From UBA1738 sp964388835 (GTDB taxonomy: Bacteria; Bacillota; Clostridia; UBA1381), in NCBI GenBank assembly GCA_964388835.1, contig CAYMBZ010000004.1, positions 1 to 48,383 on the forward strand: a stretch of DNA of 48,383 nucleotides, read 5' to 3'. Below are positions 16,597 to 26,054 of the stretch, piece after piece (positions within the stretch are counted from its first letter, which is position 1; every line of letters begins with the position of its first letter). The translations under genes and the position numbers were made by a program. Below the pieces are notes generated by a model. The model was given only the letters and a program-made list of their open reading frames with translations, was not told the DNA's origin and did no database searches.

Positions 16597-17615
16597 TGAT
16601 TGACTTAAAGGATTTTGATTTTGATGAGCTTGCGGAGTTTTTGCGGGCGGAGGGAGAACCGAATTTTCGTGCAAAGCAGATTTTTTCATGGCTGCATAAA
16701 GGTGTGGAAAGTTTTGACGAGATGACAAATATTTCAAAACAAACGCGGGAGGCGCTTGAAAAAAAGTGCGTTGTTTCCAACTTGAGGATTCGTGAAAAAC
16801 ATGTTTCAAAGATAGACAAAACCACAAAATATTTGTTTGAGCTTCCGGACGGAAATTGCATAGAAAGCGTAGTAATGTACTATAAGCATGGGATTTCCAT
16901 ATGCATTTCATCTCAGGTGGGATGTCGGATGGGGTGCGGATTCTGTGCTTCCACAATAGGCGGGCTTTACCGAAGCCTGACCCCGGGAGAAATTTTGAAT
17001 CAGGTGATTTTTGCGCAGAAAGATATAGGTGAGAGGATAAGCAACATCGTAATGATGGGTATAGGCGAGCCTCTTGATAATTATGATAATGTTATAAAGT
17101 TTCTGCACAATGCAAATCATCCCGACGGCATAAATATAGGGTATAGACATATTTCGCTGTCCACCTGCGGTCTTGTGCCTAAAATACGCGAGCTTGCGGC
17201 GGAAAATTTACCGATTACTCTTTCGGTGTCGCTTCATGCGCCAAATAACGAAATACGCAGCTCAATTATGCCGGTAAATAAGAAATATTCGATAGAAGAG
17301 CTTATAGCGGCATGCAGAGACTATATAAAGGTTACCGGGCGCAGAATAAGCTTTGAATATTCTCTCATAAGCGGAGTGAACGATTCTGCGGAAAACGCCG
17401 ATGAACTTACGCGGCTTTTGAGGGGTATGCTGGCTCACGTGAATTTGATTCCGGTGAATAAAATCGAGGAACGGGATTATCACAAGGGCGGAAAAAAGGA
17501 AATACGGGCATTTTGCGAAAGGCTGTGCACAAACGGGATAAACGCAACCGTTCGGCGGGAGTTGGGCAGTGATATTCAGGCATCCTGCGGACAGTTGAGG
17601 AAAAAGCTTTTATAA
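16596..17615 (+). CDS. rlmN: 23S rRNA / tRNA (adenine-C2)-methyltransferase RlmN
   Basis: A 339-residue radical-SAM enzyme that methylates A2503 of 23S rRNA and A37 of some tRNAs. The 4Fe-4S motif is CRMGCGFCAST and the methyl-carrying C-terminal cysteine is in GSDIQASCGQL. The helical N-terminal domain and MGIGEPLDN loop are typical. ATG overlaps the stop of rsmB. Confidence 0.97.
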   Translation: MIDLKDFDFDELAEFLRAEGEPNFRAKQIFSWLHKGVESFDEMTNISKQTREALEKKCVVSNLRIREKHVSKIDKTTKYLFELPDGNCIESVVMYYKHGISICISSQVGCRMGCGFCASTIGGLYRSLTPGEILNQVIFAQKDIGERISNIVMMGIGEPLDNYDNVIKFLHNANHPDGINIGYRHISLSTCGLVPKIRELAAENLPITLSVSLHAPNNEIRSSIMPVNKKYSIEELIAACRDYIKVTGRRISFEYSLISGVNDSAENADELTRLLRGMLAHVNLIPVNKIEERDYHKGGKKEIRAFCERLCTNGINATVRRELGSDIQASCGQLRKKLL

Positions 17616-17644
17616 TATAGAATCTTTGGCAATGAGGTGATTTT

Positions 17645-18370
17645 ATGAGAATGGGAGCGTGCTCCGACATGGGCAGAGTACGGAAAATAAATGAAGACAG
17701 CTATTTTTCGTATCTAAACGAAAACCTTGTCGGGGGTATGGTTGCTGACGGTATGGGAGGCTGTAACGCAGGAGAAGTTGCAAGCCGTATGACCGCCATG
17801 ATAGTAAAGGACCACATTATAAGGAAGTTCAACCCCAAAATGGATTACGTTGAATTGGGCGAAATGATACGAAGAGCGTTCATTGAGGCGAATTCCGAGA
17901 TTTATGAATATGCATGCCACCATGAGGAGGCGCTTGGAATGGGAACGACAGCTTCAATGGCTTTTGTGTATAAAAGTAAGCTGATAGTGGTTCACGTGGG
18001 CGACAGCCGCGTTTACACAATCTCAAAAAGTTCCATAAATCAGGTTACGACAGACCATTCGTTTGTTCAGGAGCTTTTGCGGCGCGGCAGAATAACCAGC
18101 AATGATGCGAAAAATCATCCTCAGAAAAATTTGATAACCAGAGCAATAGGCACAGAGCCATCGATAAAGGTTGACGTAAGCATACGAGATTATGACGGCG
18201 AGGTGGTTTTTATCAGTTCGGACGGACTTACAAATCTTGTGAGTGACGAGCAGATTATGAATATAATTAACGAGAACGAGGACCTGCAGGAGGGTGTGGA
18301 AATGCTGGTGCGGCTGGCAAACAAAAAGGGCGGAAATGACAATATCACCTGTCTTGCGTTTGATATATGA
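17645..18370 (+). CDS. prpC: PP2C-type serine/threonine phosphatase
   Basis: A 241-residue cytoplasmic phosphatase that reverses the action of the adjacent PASTA kinase. Metal-binding motifs include KINEDS (D of the N-terminal motif), VADGMGGCNAGEVAS, VHVGDSRVY and the C-terminal GGNDNITC. ATG at 17645 has GAGGTGA. The prpC-prkC pair is standard in Firmicutes. Confidence 0.96.
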   Translation: MRMGACSDMGRVRKINEDSYFSYLNENLVGGMVADGMGGCNAGEVASRMTAMIVKDHIIRKFNPKMDYVELGEMIRRAFIEANSEIYEYACHHEEALGMGTTASMAFVYKSKLIVVHVGDSRVYTISKSSINQVTTDHSFVQELLRRGRITSNDAKNHPQKNLITRAIGTEPSIKVDVSIRDYDGEVVFISSDGLTNLVSDEQIMNIINENEDLQEGVEMLVRLANKKGGNDNITCLAFDI

Positions 18371-18389
18371 TTGAAAGGAGATTTCTGTT

Positions 18390-20306
18390 ATGAATTCTGA
18401 TTATTTGGTGGGAAAGGTTATCGGCAACCGTTATGAGGTTACGGAAAAAATCGGTACCGGCGGAATGGCTTCGGTTTATAAGGCAAAATGCCGAGTTTTG
18501 AACCGATATGTGGCAATTAAGGTTCTGAAAGATTCGCTGAAATTCGATGCCGAGGTTGTTAAAAAATTCAATACCGAATCGCGCGCGGCGGCAAGATTGT
18601 CACACCCGAATATCGTACAGGTGTATGATGTGGGGGAAAACGGAGATTTGGACTATATAGTTATGGAGCTTGTTGACGGAATTACCTTAAAGGAATATAT
18701 CCAAAGAGAGGGCAAGCTTCCGTGGAAAAAGGCGTGCGATTTTGCGGCGCAGATAGGAAGAGCGCTTGAATGTGCGCATGCGCATAATATCGTTCATCGC
18801 GATATCAAGCCGCACAATGTACTTATGGCAAAGGATGGCACCTTGAAGGTGGCGGATTTCGGAATCGCACAGGCGACAAGCAGTGAAACATTGGTTGCCG
18901 GAAGCGGAGCGATGGGCTCGGTGCATTATATTTCGCCCGAACAGGCACGCGGCGGATTTACAAATGAAAGAAGCGATATATATTCTCTCGGTGTGGTTCT
19001 TTATGAAATGCTTACGGGAACGCTTCCGTTTGACGGTGCAAATCCGGTCGCAATAGCGATTACCAAGCTTGAAAGAGAACCGGAGGATTTAAGAAGAATA
19101 AACCCGGAAATTCCGGACGAAGTTGCGGAAATTGTTATGAAGGCGATTTCAAGAGAACAGCATTTGAGATATCAAACTGCCGCGGAGATGGTGAGCGATT
19201 TGGAAAAGGCAATGGGAGCGACAAAGCCTGCCGCGGCTGATGCTGAAAAACGTTTTGAAACCAGACGTATCGAGGAAAGTGCGGTAAAGGATGAGTATGC
19301 CGCAAGGCGCGCAGCGATACAGCAAAGACGAAAGAAAGCGAAAAATAAGCGCATGGCACTGCTGGCGGTTTTGGCGATAGCATTAATAGGAATATTTACC
19401 TTTTTATTTATGAGCGGAGGAACGCGTGAATATATTGTACCTGACCTCAGAAATATGACACTTGAGGAGGCGGAGGAAGCGCTTTTGGGAGCCGAGCTTC
19501 GTCTTAACGATAAGATTTCATACGAACCATCGGATGAAGTTGAGGAGGGGCTTGTAATAAAGCAAAATCCGGGATACAATCAATATGTTAAGAAAAACCG
19601 CAAGGTTACGATTACTCTCAGCACTGGAGCGGACGAGGGTGATATTAAGATAGCGGATGTGGAAAATCTGAAATATGAGGATGCAAAAAAGCGTCTTGAG
19701 GCACAGGGATTAAAGTGTGAAAAGGTAGAGGAATTCAGCGAGACAATCCAATTCGGGTATGTTATAAAGCAATCCCCCGAGGGCGGAAAAAAAGCGGAAA
19801 AAGGCGATACCGTTAAGGTTTATGTAAGCTCGGAGGAGAAAAACGACACCGAGCAGGCGGTGGTTCCGAAAGTTACGGGTCAAAAGGAAAGCGAAGCCAA
19901 GGCTTTAATAACAGCTGCGGGACTTGAGGTTGGAAACGTTGACACACAGGATAATGAAGCGGAGACGGGAACCGTTATAGGTCAGACGCCTGCGGCAAAA
20001 ACAGGGGTTGAAAAGGGAACAAAGGTTAATATTACGGTGAGTAAGGGCAAGGCTGTGCCTACTCCGACACCGGTGCAGACAGTAGCTCCCGAAATGAAGA
20101 AAAAAACTTTGACGGTAACTATTCCGGATGATGCAGCGGAAACGGTTCATATAAAGGTCGTTGCCAACGGAAAAACAATTCATGATAAGGAGCACGCAAA
20201 GTCTGAGGGAACTGTGGACATAGTGGTGCAGGCATCGAAGGATGCAAGCGTTCAGGCATATATAGACGGTGTACTTGCCGTGGACAGGGTGGTTTCGTTT
20301 GATTGA
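18390..20306 (+). CDS. prkC: Serine/threonine protein kinase with PASTA domains
   Basis: A 638-residue membrane kinase sensing peptidoglycan fragments; in Bacillus it controls growth and spore germination. The kinase domain (about 14-275) shows GTGGMASVYKA, the ATP-binding lysine K44 (VAIKVL), HRDIKPHN (catalytic D138) and DFG (156-158). A single membrane helix lies at about 322-343 (MALLAVLAIALIGIFTFLFM). Three extracellular PASTA repeats follow (about 347-556). A Thr/Pro linker (TPTPVQTVAPE) then leads to an extra beta-rich tail of about 65 residues that is not a PASTA repeat and was not recognised. AAAGGAG precedes the ATG. Two bases separate it from rsgA. Confidence 0.96.
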   Translation: MNSDYLVGKVIGNRYEVTEKIGTGGMASVYKAKCRVLNRYVAIKVLKDSLKFDAEVVKKFNTESRAAARLSHPNIVQVYDVGENGDLDYIVMELVDGITLKEYIQREGKLPWKKACDFAAQIGRALECAHAHNIVHRDIKPHNVLMAKDGTLKVADFGIAQATSSETLVAGSGAMGSVHYISPEQARGGFTNERSDIYSLGVVLYEMLTGTLPFDGANPVAIAITKLEREPEDLRRINPEIPDEVAEIVMKAISREQHLRYQTAAEMVSDLEKAMGATKPAAADAEKRFETRRIEESAVKDEYAARRAAIQQRRKKAKNKRMALLAVLAIALIGIFTFLFMSGGTREYIVPDLRNMTLEEAEEALLGAELRLNDKISYEPSDEVEEGLVIKQNPGYNQYVKKNRKVTITLSTGADEGDIKIADVENLKYEDAKKRLEAQGLKCEKVEEFSETIQFGYVIKQSPEGGKKAEKGDTVKVYVSSEEKNDTEQAVVPKVTGQKESEAKALITAAGLEVGNVDTQDNEAETGTVIGQTPAAKTGVEKGTKVNITVSKGKAVPTPTPVQTVAPEMKKKTLTVTIPDDAAETVHIKVVANGKTIHDKEHAKSEGTVDIVVQASKDASVQAYIDGVLAVDRVVSFD

Positions 20307-20307
20307 T

Positions 20308-21171
20308 ATGAAAGGAATAATAATAAGAGGAATAGGCGGCTTTTATTATGTAAAGACTGAGGACGGAACCGTTTACGAATGTAAAGCGCGCGGAATTTTC
20401 AGAAAAGAAAACATTAAGCCGTGTATAGGTGATAATGTTGAAATTTTGGCGGACGGCGGCAAAGGCAGCATAGAGAAAATATTTGAAAGAAGCTCATTTT
20501 TAATCAGACCGCCGGTGGCAAATATCGATACGCTTGTGATTGTTGCGGCAGCGGCAGAACCTGACCCCAACGTGTTTTTAATCGACAAGCTCACGGTAAA
20601 TGCGGAAGAGGCGGGAATTACCCCCGTTATAGCGGTAAACAAAACTGATTTAAAGAGCGGCAATGAGCTTTGCGCGGTTTACAGAAAAGCCGGGTACGAA
20701 ACCTTTGAGGTGAGCGCTGAAAGGAATGAGGGTACAGAAAAGCTGATTTCCGTTCTGCGCGGAAAAACCTCGGCTTTTGCGGGACTTTCGGGGGTCGGAA
20801 AATCAACATTGCTGAATATGCTGACCGGAAATTGTATGGAAACCGGAAGCGTATCGGAAAAGATAAAGCGCGGCAGACATACAACGCGACATGTGGAGCT
20901 TTTGGAATTGCCTTTCGGCGGATTTGTTCTTGATACGCCTGGGTTCAGTTCGTTTGAAGTCAATCGCATAAAGGCGGCGGAGCTGTACAAATATTTCCCC
21001 GAAATGCGTGAAATTGGGGATTGTTGCAGATTTAAAGGCTGTTCTCATATAAACGAGCCGGATTGCGAGGTGAAAAAACGCCTTTTTGACGGAAAAATCG
21101 CAGAAAGCCGATATGAGAGCTACAAAGAGCTGTATAATAAGCTTAAAAATATAAATGATTGGGAGAAATGA
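20308..21171 (+). CDS. rsgA: Ribosome small-subunit GTPase RsgA
   Basis: A 287-residue circularly permuted GTPase in late 30S assembly. The N-terminal OB fold is followed by NKTD (G4), then GLSGVGKSTLLN (P-loop) and DTPGFSSF (G3). The C-terminal zinc site is CCRFKGCSHINEPDC. The ATG at 20308 is chosen; a TTG at 20299 inside the end of prkC is possible because AGGGTGG is better spaced for it. Confidence 0.95.
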   Translation: MKGIIIRGIGGFYYVKTEDGTVYECKARGIFRKENIKPCIGDNVEILADGGKGSIEKIFERSSFLIRPPVANIDTLVIVAAAAEPDPNVFLIDKLTVNAEEAGITPVIAVNKTDLKSGNELCAVYRKAGYETFEVSAERNEGTEKLISVLRGKTSAFAGLSGVGKSTLLNMLTGNCMETGSVSEKIKRGRHTTRHVELLELPFGGFVLDTPGFSSFEVNRIKAAELYKYFPEMREIGDCCRFKGCSHINEPDCEVKKRLFDGKIAESRYESYKELYNKLKNINDWEK

Positions 21172-21172
21172 T

Positions 21173-21817
21173 ATGATACTGTCACCATCAATGCTTTCCG
21201 CGGATTTTTCAATCCTCGGTCAGCAGATTAAGGAAGTTGAAAATGCGGGAGCTGCGTGGCTTCATATAGATGTAATGGACGGGATTTTTGTGCCGAATAT
21301 AAGCTTTGGTGCATGCGTTTACAAATGCATAAGAGACATGTCCGGGTTGTTTTTTGACGTGCATTTGATGATTACCGAGCCGGAACGCTATATTAAAAAT
21401 TTTGTAGATGCGGGAGCGGATATGATAACATTTCACGTTGAGGCAACGGAAAAAGCAGATGAATGTATTGATTTAATTCACTCTTTCGGTAAAAAAGCGG
21501 GAATTGCATTAAATCCGGAAACGACTGTGGAGGCGGTAATGCCATACATAGATAAGGTTGATATGGTGCTTGTTATGAGCGTGCACCCGGGACATGGCGG
21601 ACAAAAATATATTGTGGAAGTAAATCCGAAAATCAAGGAGCTGCGCATAGCATGCGGCGAGGACTTTTTGATTGAAGTGGACGGCGGAATTAAAAAGGAT
21701 AATATAAAGTCGGTAACAGATTGCGGTGCAAACGTTATTGTTGCAGGCTCTGCAGTGTTCGGTGAGAACATTACCGCATCGGTTGCGGAACTTATCGAAG
21801 CGGCAAAGGCTGTCTGA
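21173..21817 (+). CDS. rpe: Ribulose-phosphate 3-epimerase
   Basis: A 214-residue TIM-barrel enzyme linking ribulose-5-P and xylulose-5-P in the pentose phosphate pathway. Signatures are SPSMLSADFSIL, the metal-binding WLHIDVMDGIFVPNISFG and MSVHPGHGGQKY, with the EVDGGI strand. ATG at 21173 follows GGGAGAAA. It keeps the Bacillus order rsgA-rpe-thiN. Confidence 0.96.
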   Translation: MILSPSMLSADFSILGQQIKEVENAGAAWLHIDVMDGIFVPNISFGACVYKCIRDMSGLFFDVHLMITEPERYIKNFVDAGADMITFHVEATEKADECIDLIHSFGKKAGIALNPETTVEAVMPYIDKVDMVLVMSVHPGHGGQKYIVEVNPKIKELRIACGEDFLIEVDGGIKKDNIKSVTDCGANVIVAGSAVFGENITASVAELIEAAKAV

Positions 21818-21842
21818 AGCTATATGAAAGGAAATGTCGAAA

Positions 21843-22442
21843 ATGAGAGCGGCAATTATCTGCGGCGGAGAGGTCGGAGAATATATAAAAAACTATGTAA
21901 AAGAGGATGATTTTGTTATCTGCGCCGACAGCGGATGTGACAGGGCGCAAAAATACGGCATTGTACCGGATATTGTAATAGGCGACATGGATTCAATCGA
22001 AAATATCGGATTTGCTACAAAAAAAATTGTTTATCCGACACGTAAGGATTTTACGGACAGCGAGCTTGCGGTTGATTATGCTTTGGAAAATGGATTTGAT
22101 GAACTTTTGCTGTTCGGGATGATAGGAACGCGAATGGACCATACGCTGACGAATATCTCGCTTTTAATGCGCGCGGAAAATGCGGCTATAATAGACGGTA
22201 ACAATGAAATCCGACTTGTTAAAGACGAAATAACGCTTTCGGGAAAGGTGGGGGACTTGATTTCCGTTATTCCGCTTTTTTCGGATGCGGAGAATATCAC
22301 AACCCGAAATTTGGATTATCCGCTGGTAAACGGAGGCATTAAACAGGGGACGAGCCTCGGAGTAAGCAACGTAATGACGGCGGACGAATGTACAATTAAA
22401 ATAGAAAAGGGCAGTGCCCTTGTTATAAGGAGCAGAGATTAG
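21843..22442 (+). CDS. thiN: Thiamine pyrophosphokinase
   Basis: A 199-residue enzyme that makes thiamine diphosphate from thiamine and ATP. The N-terminal catalytic domain shows ICADSGCDRA, PDIVIGDMDS and TDSELAVDYAL, and GMIGTRMDHTL; the thiamine-binding C-terminal part ends SALVIRS. The start at 21843 is preferred: AAAGGAAA is well spaced for it and too near the ATG at 21834. It abuts the cysteine desulfurase gene. Confidence 0.93.
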   Translation: MRAAIICGGEVGEYIKNYVKEDDFVICADSGCDRAQKYGIVPDIVIGDMDSIENIGFATKKIVYPTRKDFTDSELAVDYALENGFDELLLFGMIGTRMDHTLTNISLLMRAENAAIIDGNNEIRLVKDEITLSGKVGDLISVIPLFSDAENITTRNLDYPLVNGGIKQGTSLGVSNVMTADECTIKIEKGSALVIRSRD

Positions 22443-23558
22443 ATGATATATCTTGATAACGCGGCAACAACCAAGCCGTCACCCACGGCTATAGCGGCTG
22501 TTAAGGAGAGTATGGAGAGTTTCGGCAATCCGTCAAGTATGCACAGATTGGGAATTGATGCGGAAAAAATAATAACCGGCGCGAAAGAAAAAGCGGCGCA
22601 GGTTATAGGAGTTTTGCCGAAAAACATATATTTTACCTCCGGCGGAACCGAGTCGAACAATACCGCGATTTTGGGGTATGCCGAAGCAAACAAAAAACGC
22701 GGCAGGCATGTTATAACCACGAAAATTGAACATCCGTCGGTGCTTGAACCCTTTAAGGTTTTGGAGGAAAAGGGATTTTCAGTAACATACCTTGATGCGG
22801 ATTGTAGCGGCAAAATTCGTCTTTCCGATTTTGAAAATGCTTTGCGAAAAGATACGATTTTGGTAAGCGTAATGGCAGTAAACAATGAGACTGGAACAAT
22901 TCAGCCGTTTGATAAATTAAAAGCAATAATGCGTGAAAAATCGCCGCTTGCGGCACTGCACTGCGATGCTGTACAGGGATTTTTAAAGGTGGATATAAAC
23001 GCAAAAAAATGCGGTATAGATATGCTTTCGGCAAGCGGACACAAGATTCACGGAATAAAGGGTACCGGAATTTTGTACGTCGGGGACAATATAAATATCC
23101 GTCCGATAATTCACGGAGGCGGACAGCAGAAAAATCTGCGCTCGGGAACGGAAAATGTGCCGGGAATTGCGGCGTTTAAAGCGGCAGTTGAGGGATTTTC
23201 ACGTATCGGAACGGAAAAACGCACAGAGTTTGCGGAAAAAATTCTTAACAATATCGAAAATGTAAAAATTAACGGCTCAGAGGAAAATTCGGGATATATT
23301 TTAAATGTGTCATTTTTGGGAATAAAGGCGGAAATACTTCTGCACAGCCTGGAGGCTAAGGGGATTTACGTATCCTCCGGTTCGGCGTGCTCCGCAAACA
23401 AGCCCGGGCTCAGCCATGTTTTGGGTGCTATGGGATGCACCGGAGAGGAAATTCGCGGAGCGGTGCGCTTCAGCTTTTCCGAGGAGGATTTTGACACCGA
23501 TTTTGTTGTTAATACATTAAAAAACGAAGTGGAAAATATCAGAAAATATGTGAGGTAA
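22443..23558 (+). CDS. Cysteine desulfurase (NifS/IscS type)
   Basis: A 371-residue PLP enzyme that transfers sulfur from cysteine. Motifs: YLDNAATTKPS, SGGTESNN, NNETGTIQP, the PLP lysine K201 in SASGHKIHG and the sulfur-accepting C316 in SSGSACSAN. It lies four bases before thiI, so it most likely supplies sulfur to ThiI for 4-thiouridine in tRNA, as the NifZ-ThiI pair does in Bacillus. No scaffold IscU is adjacent. Confidence 0.94.
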   Translation: MIYLDNAATTKPSPTAIAAVKESMESFGNPSSMHRLGIDAEKIITGAKEKAAQVIGVLPKNIYFTSGGTESNNTAILGYAEANKKRGRHVITTKIEHPSVLEPFKVLEEKGFSVTYLDADCSGKIRLSDFENALRKDTILVSVMAVNNETGTIQPFDKLKAIMREKSPLAALHCDAVQGFLKVDINAKKCGIDMLSASGHKIHGIKGTGILYVGDNINIRPIIHGGGQQKNLRSGTENVPGIAAFKAAVEGFSRIGTEKRTEFAEKILNNIENVKINGSEENSGYILNVSFLGIKAEILLHSLEAKGIYVSSGSACSANKPGLSHVLGAMGCTGEEIRGAVRFSFSEEDFDTDFVVNTLKNEVENIRKYVR

Positions 23559-23562
23559 AACG

Positions 23563-24744
23563 GTGAAAGAGATAATTTTGGTAAAATACGGAGAAATAAT
23601 TTTAAAGGGCGGAAATCGTCCGAAGTTTGAAAAAATACTTATTAAAAATATAAGTGATTCGATAAAAAATATTGCAAAGGCGCGCATAACGATAGCACAA
23701 GCTACCATATATATTGAATTGGAGGACGAAAGTCTTCTGGATGTCGTTTGCGAAAGATTGGCGCTGGTTTTCGGCATTGTGTCGGTAACTCGTGCGGCGG
23801 TGTGCGAAAAAAACCTTGAAAGCATAAAGCAAACGGCGCTTGCGTACTGCGGAGACGATTTGAAGCCGGGACGGAAATTCAAGGTGGAAGCAAAAAGGTC
23901 GGATAAGAAATTCCCGCTTAATTCCGTTCAGCTTTCGATAGAAGTGGGCGGATTCCTTGACGAAGAGTGTGAGGGACTTATAGTGGACGTTCACAATCCC
24001 GAGGTGACGGTTCAGGTAGAGGTAAGGGACAAACATGCCTTTGTTTACAGAAGAGAAAATCGTATGCGCGGACAGGGCGGTATGCCCATAGGAACAGGGG
24101 GAAAGGCGACACTGCTTCTTTCGGGCGGAATTGACAGCCCGGTTGCCGGACATATGATTGCAAAGCGCGGAATTGAGCTTGATGCGGTAAACTTTTTCAG
24201 CTTTCCTTATACAAGTGAGAGAGCAAAGGAAAAGGTTATAGAGCTTGCATCGATTATTGCGCGATACAGCTCAAAAATAAACCTGTATATTGTGCCGTTT
24301 ACCGATATTCAGCTTGCAATAAGGGATAATTGCCCGGAGGAGCACATGACCCTTATTATGCGCAGATTTATGATGAAAATATCGGAGATATTGGCAAAAA
24401 AACACAACTCTCAGGCAATGGTGACGGGGGAAAGCGCAGGACAGGTTGCTTCTCAGACGCTTTCCGCGCTGGATGTTACAAATTCCGTTACCGATATGCC
24501 GGTACTGCGACCGCTTATAGGTATGGATAAAACCGAGATTATTGAGCGTGCACATGCGATAGACACATTCGAAACGTCGATTTTACCCTATGAGGATTGC
24601 TGTACGGTATTTACGCCGAAGCACCCCACCACCAACCCAAAACGTGCAAGCATCGAAAAGAGCGAAGCACGTCTTGATGTGGATGCACTTATCAAAGCGG
24701 CGGTGGACGGAGTGGAAAAAATCGAAGTATATCCGAAATTATAG
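23563..24744 (+). CDS. thiI: tRNA 4-thiouridine synthetase ThiI
   Basis: A 393-residue protein. A ferredoxin-like/THUMP RNA-binding half (about 1-165) is followed by the PP-loop adenylation domain with SGGIDSP (187-193). It adenylates U8 of tRNA for sulfur transfer. No rhodanese domain is present, as usual in Firmicutes, where the partner cysteine desulfurase hands over sulfur. The start is GTG at 23563 after GAGG. It ends the long rightward cluster before the recA promoter. Confidence 0.95.
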   Translation: MKEIILVKYGEIILKGGNRPKFEKILIKNISDSIKNIAKARITIAQATIYIELEDESLLDVVCERLALVFGIVSVTRAAVCEKNLESIKQTALAYCGDDLKPGRKFKVEAKRSDKKFPLNSVQLSIEVGGFLDEECEGLIVDVHNPEVTVQVEVRDKHAFVYRRENRMRGQGGMPIGTGGKATLLLSGGIDSPVAGHMIAKRGIELDAVNFFSFPYTSERAKEKVIELASIIARYSSKINLYIVPFTDIQLAIRDNCPEEHMTLIMRRFMMKISEILAKKHNSQAMVTGESAGQVASQTLSALDVTNSVTDMPVLRPLIGMDKTEIIERAHAIDTFETSILPYEDCCTVFTPKHPTTNPKRASIEKSEARLDVDALIKAAVDGVEKIEVYPKL

Positions 24745-24753
24745 TGAAAACTA

Positions 24754-24782
24754 TTGCAATTTTCGACAAAATAGTGTATAAT
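24754..24782 (+). promoter_or_regulatory. recA promoter
   Basis: TTGCAA (24754-24759) and a perfect TATAAT (24777-24782) are spaced by 17 bases. No LexA-type GAAC-NNNN-GTTC box is visible around it. Confidence 0.85.
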
Positions 24783-24838
24783 ATCAACAAAAGTAATATG
24801 CAGATAATATAATAATCATAAAATTCGGAGGTTATCTG

Positions 24839-25924
24839 ATGGAAAAAAAACAATCGGAAAAGAAGCCTGTTGTGGTAATTGAGGATAGAGATGAAAGAAA
24901 AAAAGCCTTGTCCGCCGTGTTCGGTGCTATCGAAAAGCAGTACGGAAAGGGCAGTATAATGAAACTGGGTGAAGCACCGCATGTTGATGTGGATGTAATT
25001 CCCACCGGCTCTATGACTTTGGATATGGCTCTGGGAGTGGGCGGTATACCTAAAGGAAGAGTTGTGGAAATTTACGGCCCTGAATCCTCAGGTAAAACCA
25101 CTGTGGCACTGCACGTTGTCGCAGAGGCACAGAAACGCGGCGGAGAAGCCGCTTTTATCGACGCCGAGCATGCTTTGGATCCTGTATATGCTAAAAATTT
25201 GGGTGTGGATATAGATAATCTCATCGTGTCTCAGCCAGATACGGGTGAGCAGGCACTTGAAATCGCGGAAGCTTTGGTGCGAAGCGGTGCTTTGGATGTT
25301 GTGGTAATAGACTCTGTTGCCGCGCTTGTTCCGAAAGCGGAAATTGAAGGTGAAATGGGCGGAGCGCATGTCGGACTTTTGGCAAGACTTATGTCTCAGG
25401 CACTGCGTAAGCTGACGGGGATTACGGCAAAATCCGGTACGGCTGTGATTTTTATAAACCAGTTGAGAGAAAAGGTAGGAGTTGTTTACGGAAATCCGGA
25501 AACAACACCGGGCGGACGTGCACTGAAGTTCTTTGCCTCGGTACGTCTTGAGGTAAGACGTCAGGAGCCTATTAAAAACGGAACCGAACTTATCGGTAAC
25601 AAGACAAAGGTTAAAGTTGTTAAAAATAAGGTTGCACCGCCCTTTAAGGAAGCGGAATTCGATATCATGTACGGCGAGGGAATATCCAAAAACGGTAATA
25701 TTCTTGATATGGCTGTTAAGTTTGATATCATCAACAAGAGCGGCGCATGGTTCTCCTATGAGGGAGAGCGTCTCGGACAGGGAAGAGACAATGTGAAGAA
25801 ATATATGGACGCAAATCCTGATTTTGCGGCAGAGATTGAGGTCAAGGTTCGCGGAAAGCTCACGGGCGGTGCCGCAGCCGAAGAAGAAAGTACCACTGTC
25901 GAAAACAACAAAAATGATGAATAA
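24839..25924 (+). CDS. recA: Recombinase RecA
   Basis: A 361-residue strand-exchange protein for homologous recombination and the SOS response. The N-terminal polymerisation region is followed by Walker A GPESSGKTT (80-88), VVVIDSVAALVP (Walker B region), the DNA loops with EGEMGGAHVGLLARLMSQAL and INQLREKVGVVYGNPETTPG. The N-terminus carries about 20 extra charged residues before the usual start. The C-terminus is acidic (EEESTTVENNKNDE). GGAGG precedes the ATG. Confidence 0.98.
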   Translation: MEKKQSEKKPVVVIEDRDERKKALSAVFGAIEKQYGKGSIMKLGEAPHVDVDVIPTGSMTLDMALGVGGIPKGRVVEIYGPESSGKTTVALHVVAEAQKRGGEAAFIDAEHALDPVYAKNLGVDIDNLIVSQPDTGEQALEIAEALVRSGALDVVVIDSVAALVPKAEIEGEMGGAHVGLLARLMSQALRKLTGITAKSGTAVIFINQLREKVGVVYGNPETTPGGRALKFFASVRLEVRRQEPIKNGTELIGNKTKVKVVKNKVAPPFKEAEFDIMYGEGISKNGNILDMAVKFDIINKSGAWFSYEGERLGQGRDNVKKYMDANPDFAAEIEVKVRGKLTGGAAAEEESTTVENNKNDE

Positions 25925-25980
25925 AATTTTTGTTAATAGGGTATCTTTAACTAAAATTTCTGTTTTTTTACTAAATCATG

Positions 25981-26009
25981 TTGACGTTTAGTACAATTTT
26001 TAGTATTCT
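25981..26009 (+). promoter_or_regulatory. Promoter of the HPr gene
   Basis: TTGACG (25981-25986) and TATTCT (26004-26009) are 17 bases apart, about 45 bases before the HPr start codon. Confidence 0.7.
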
Positions 26010-26054
26010 AACAATGTATGTATTTTCGGAAATGCTTTGCAAGGAGGATTCTTT

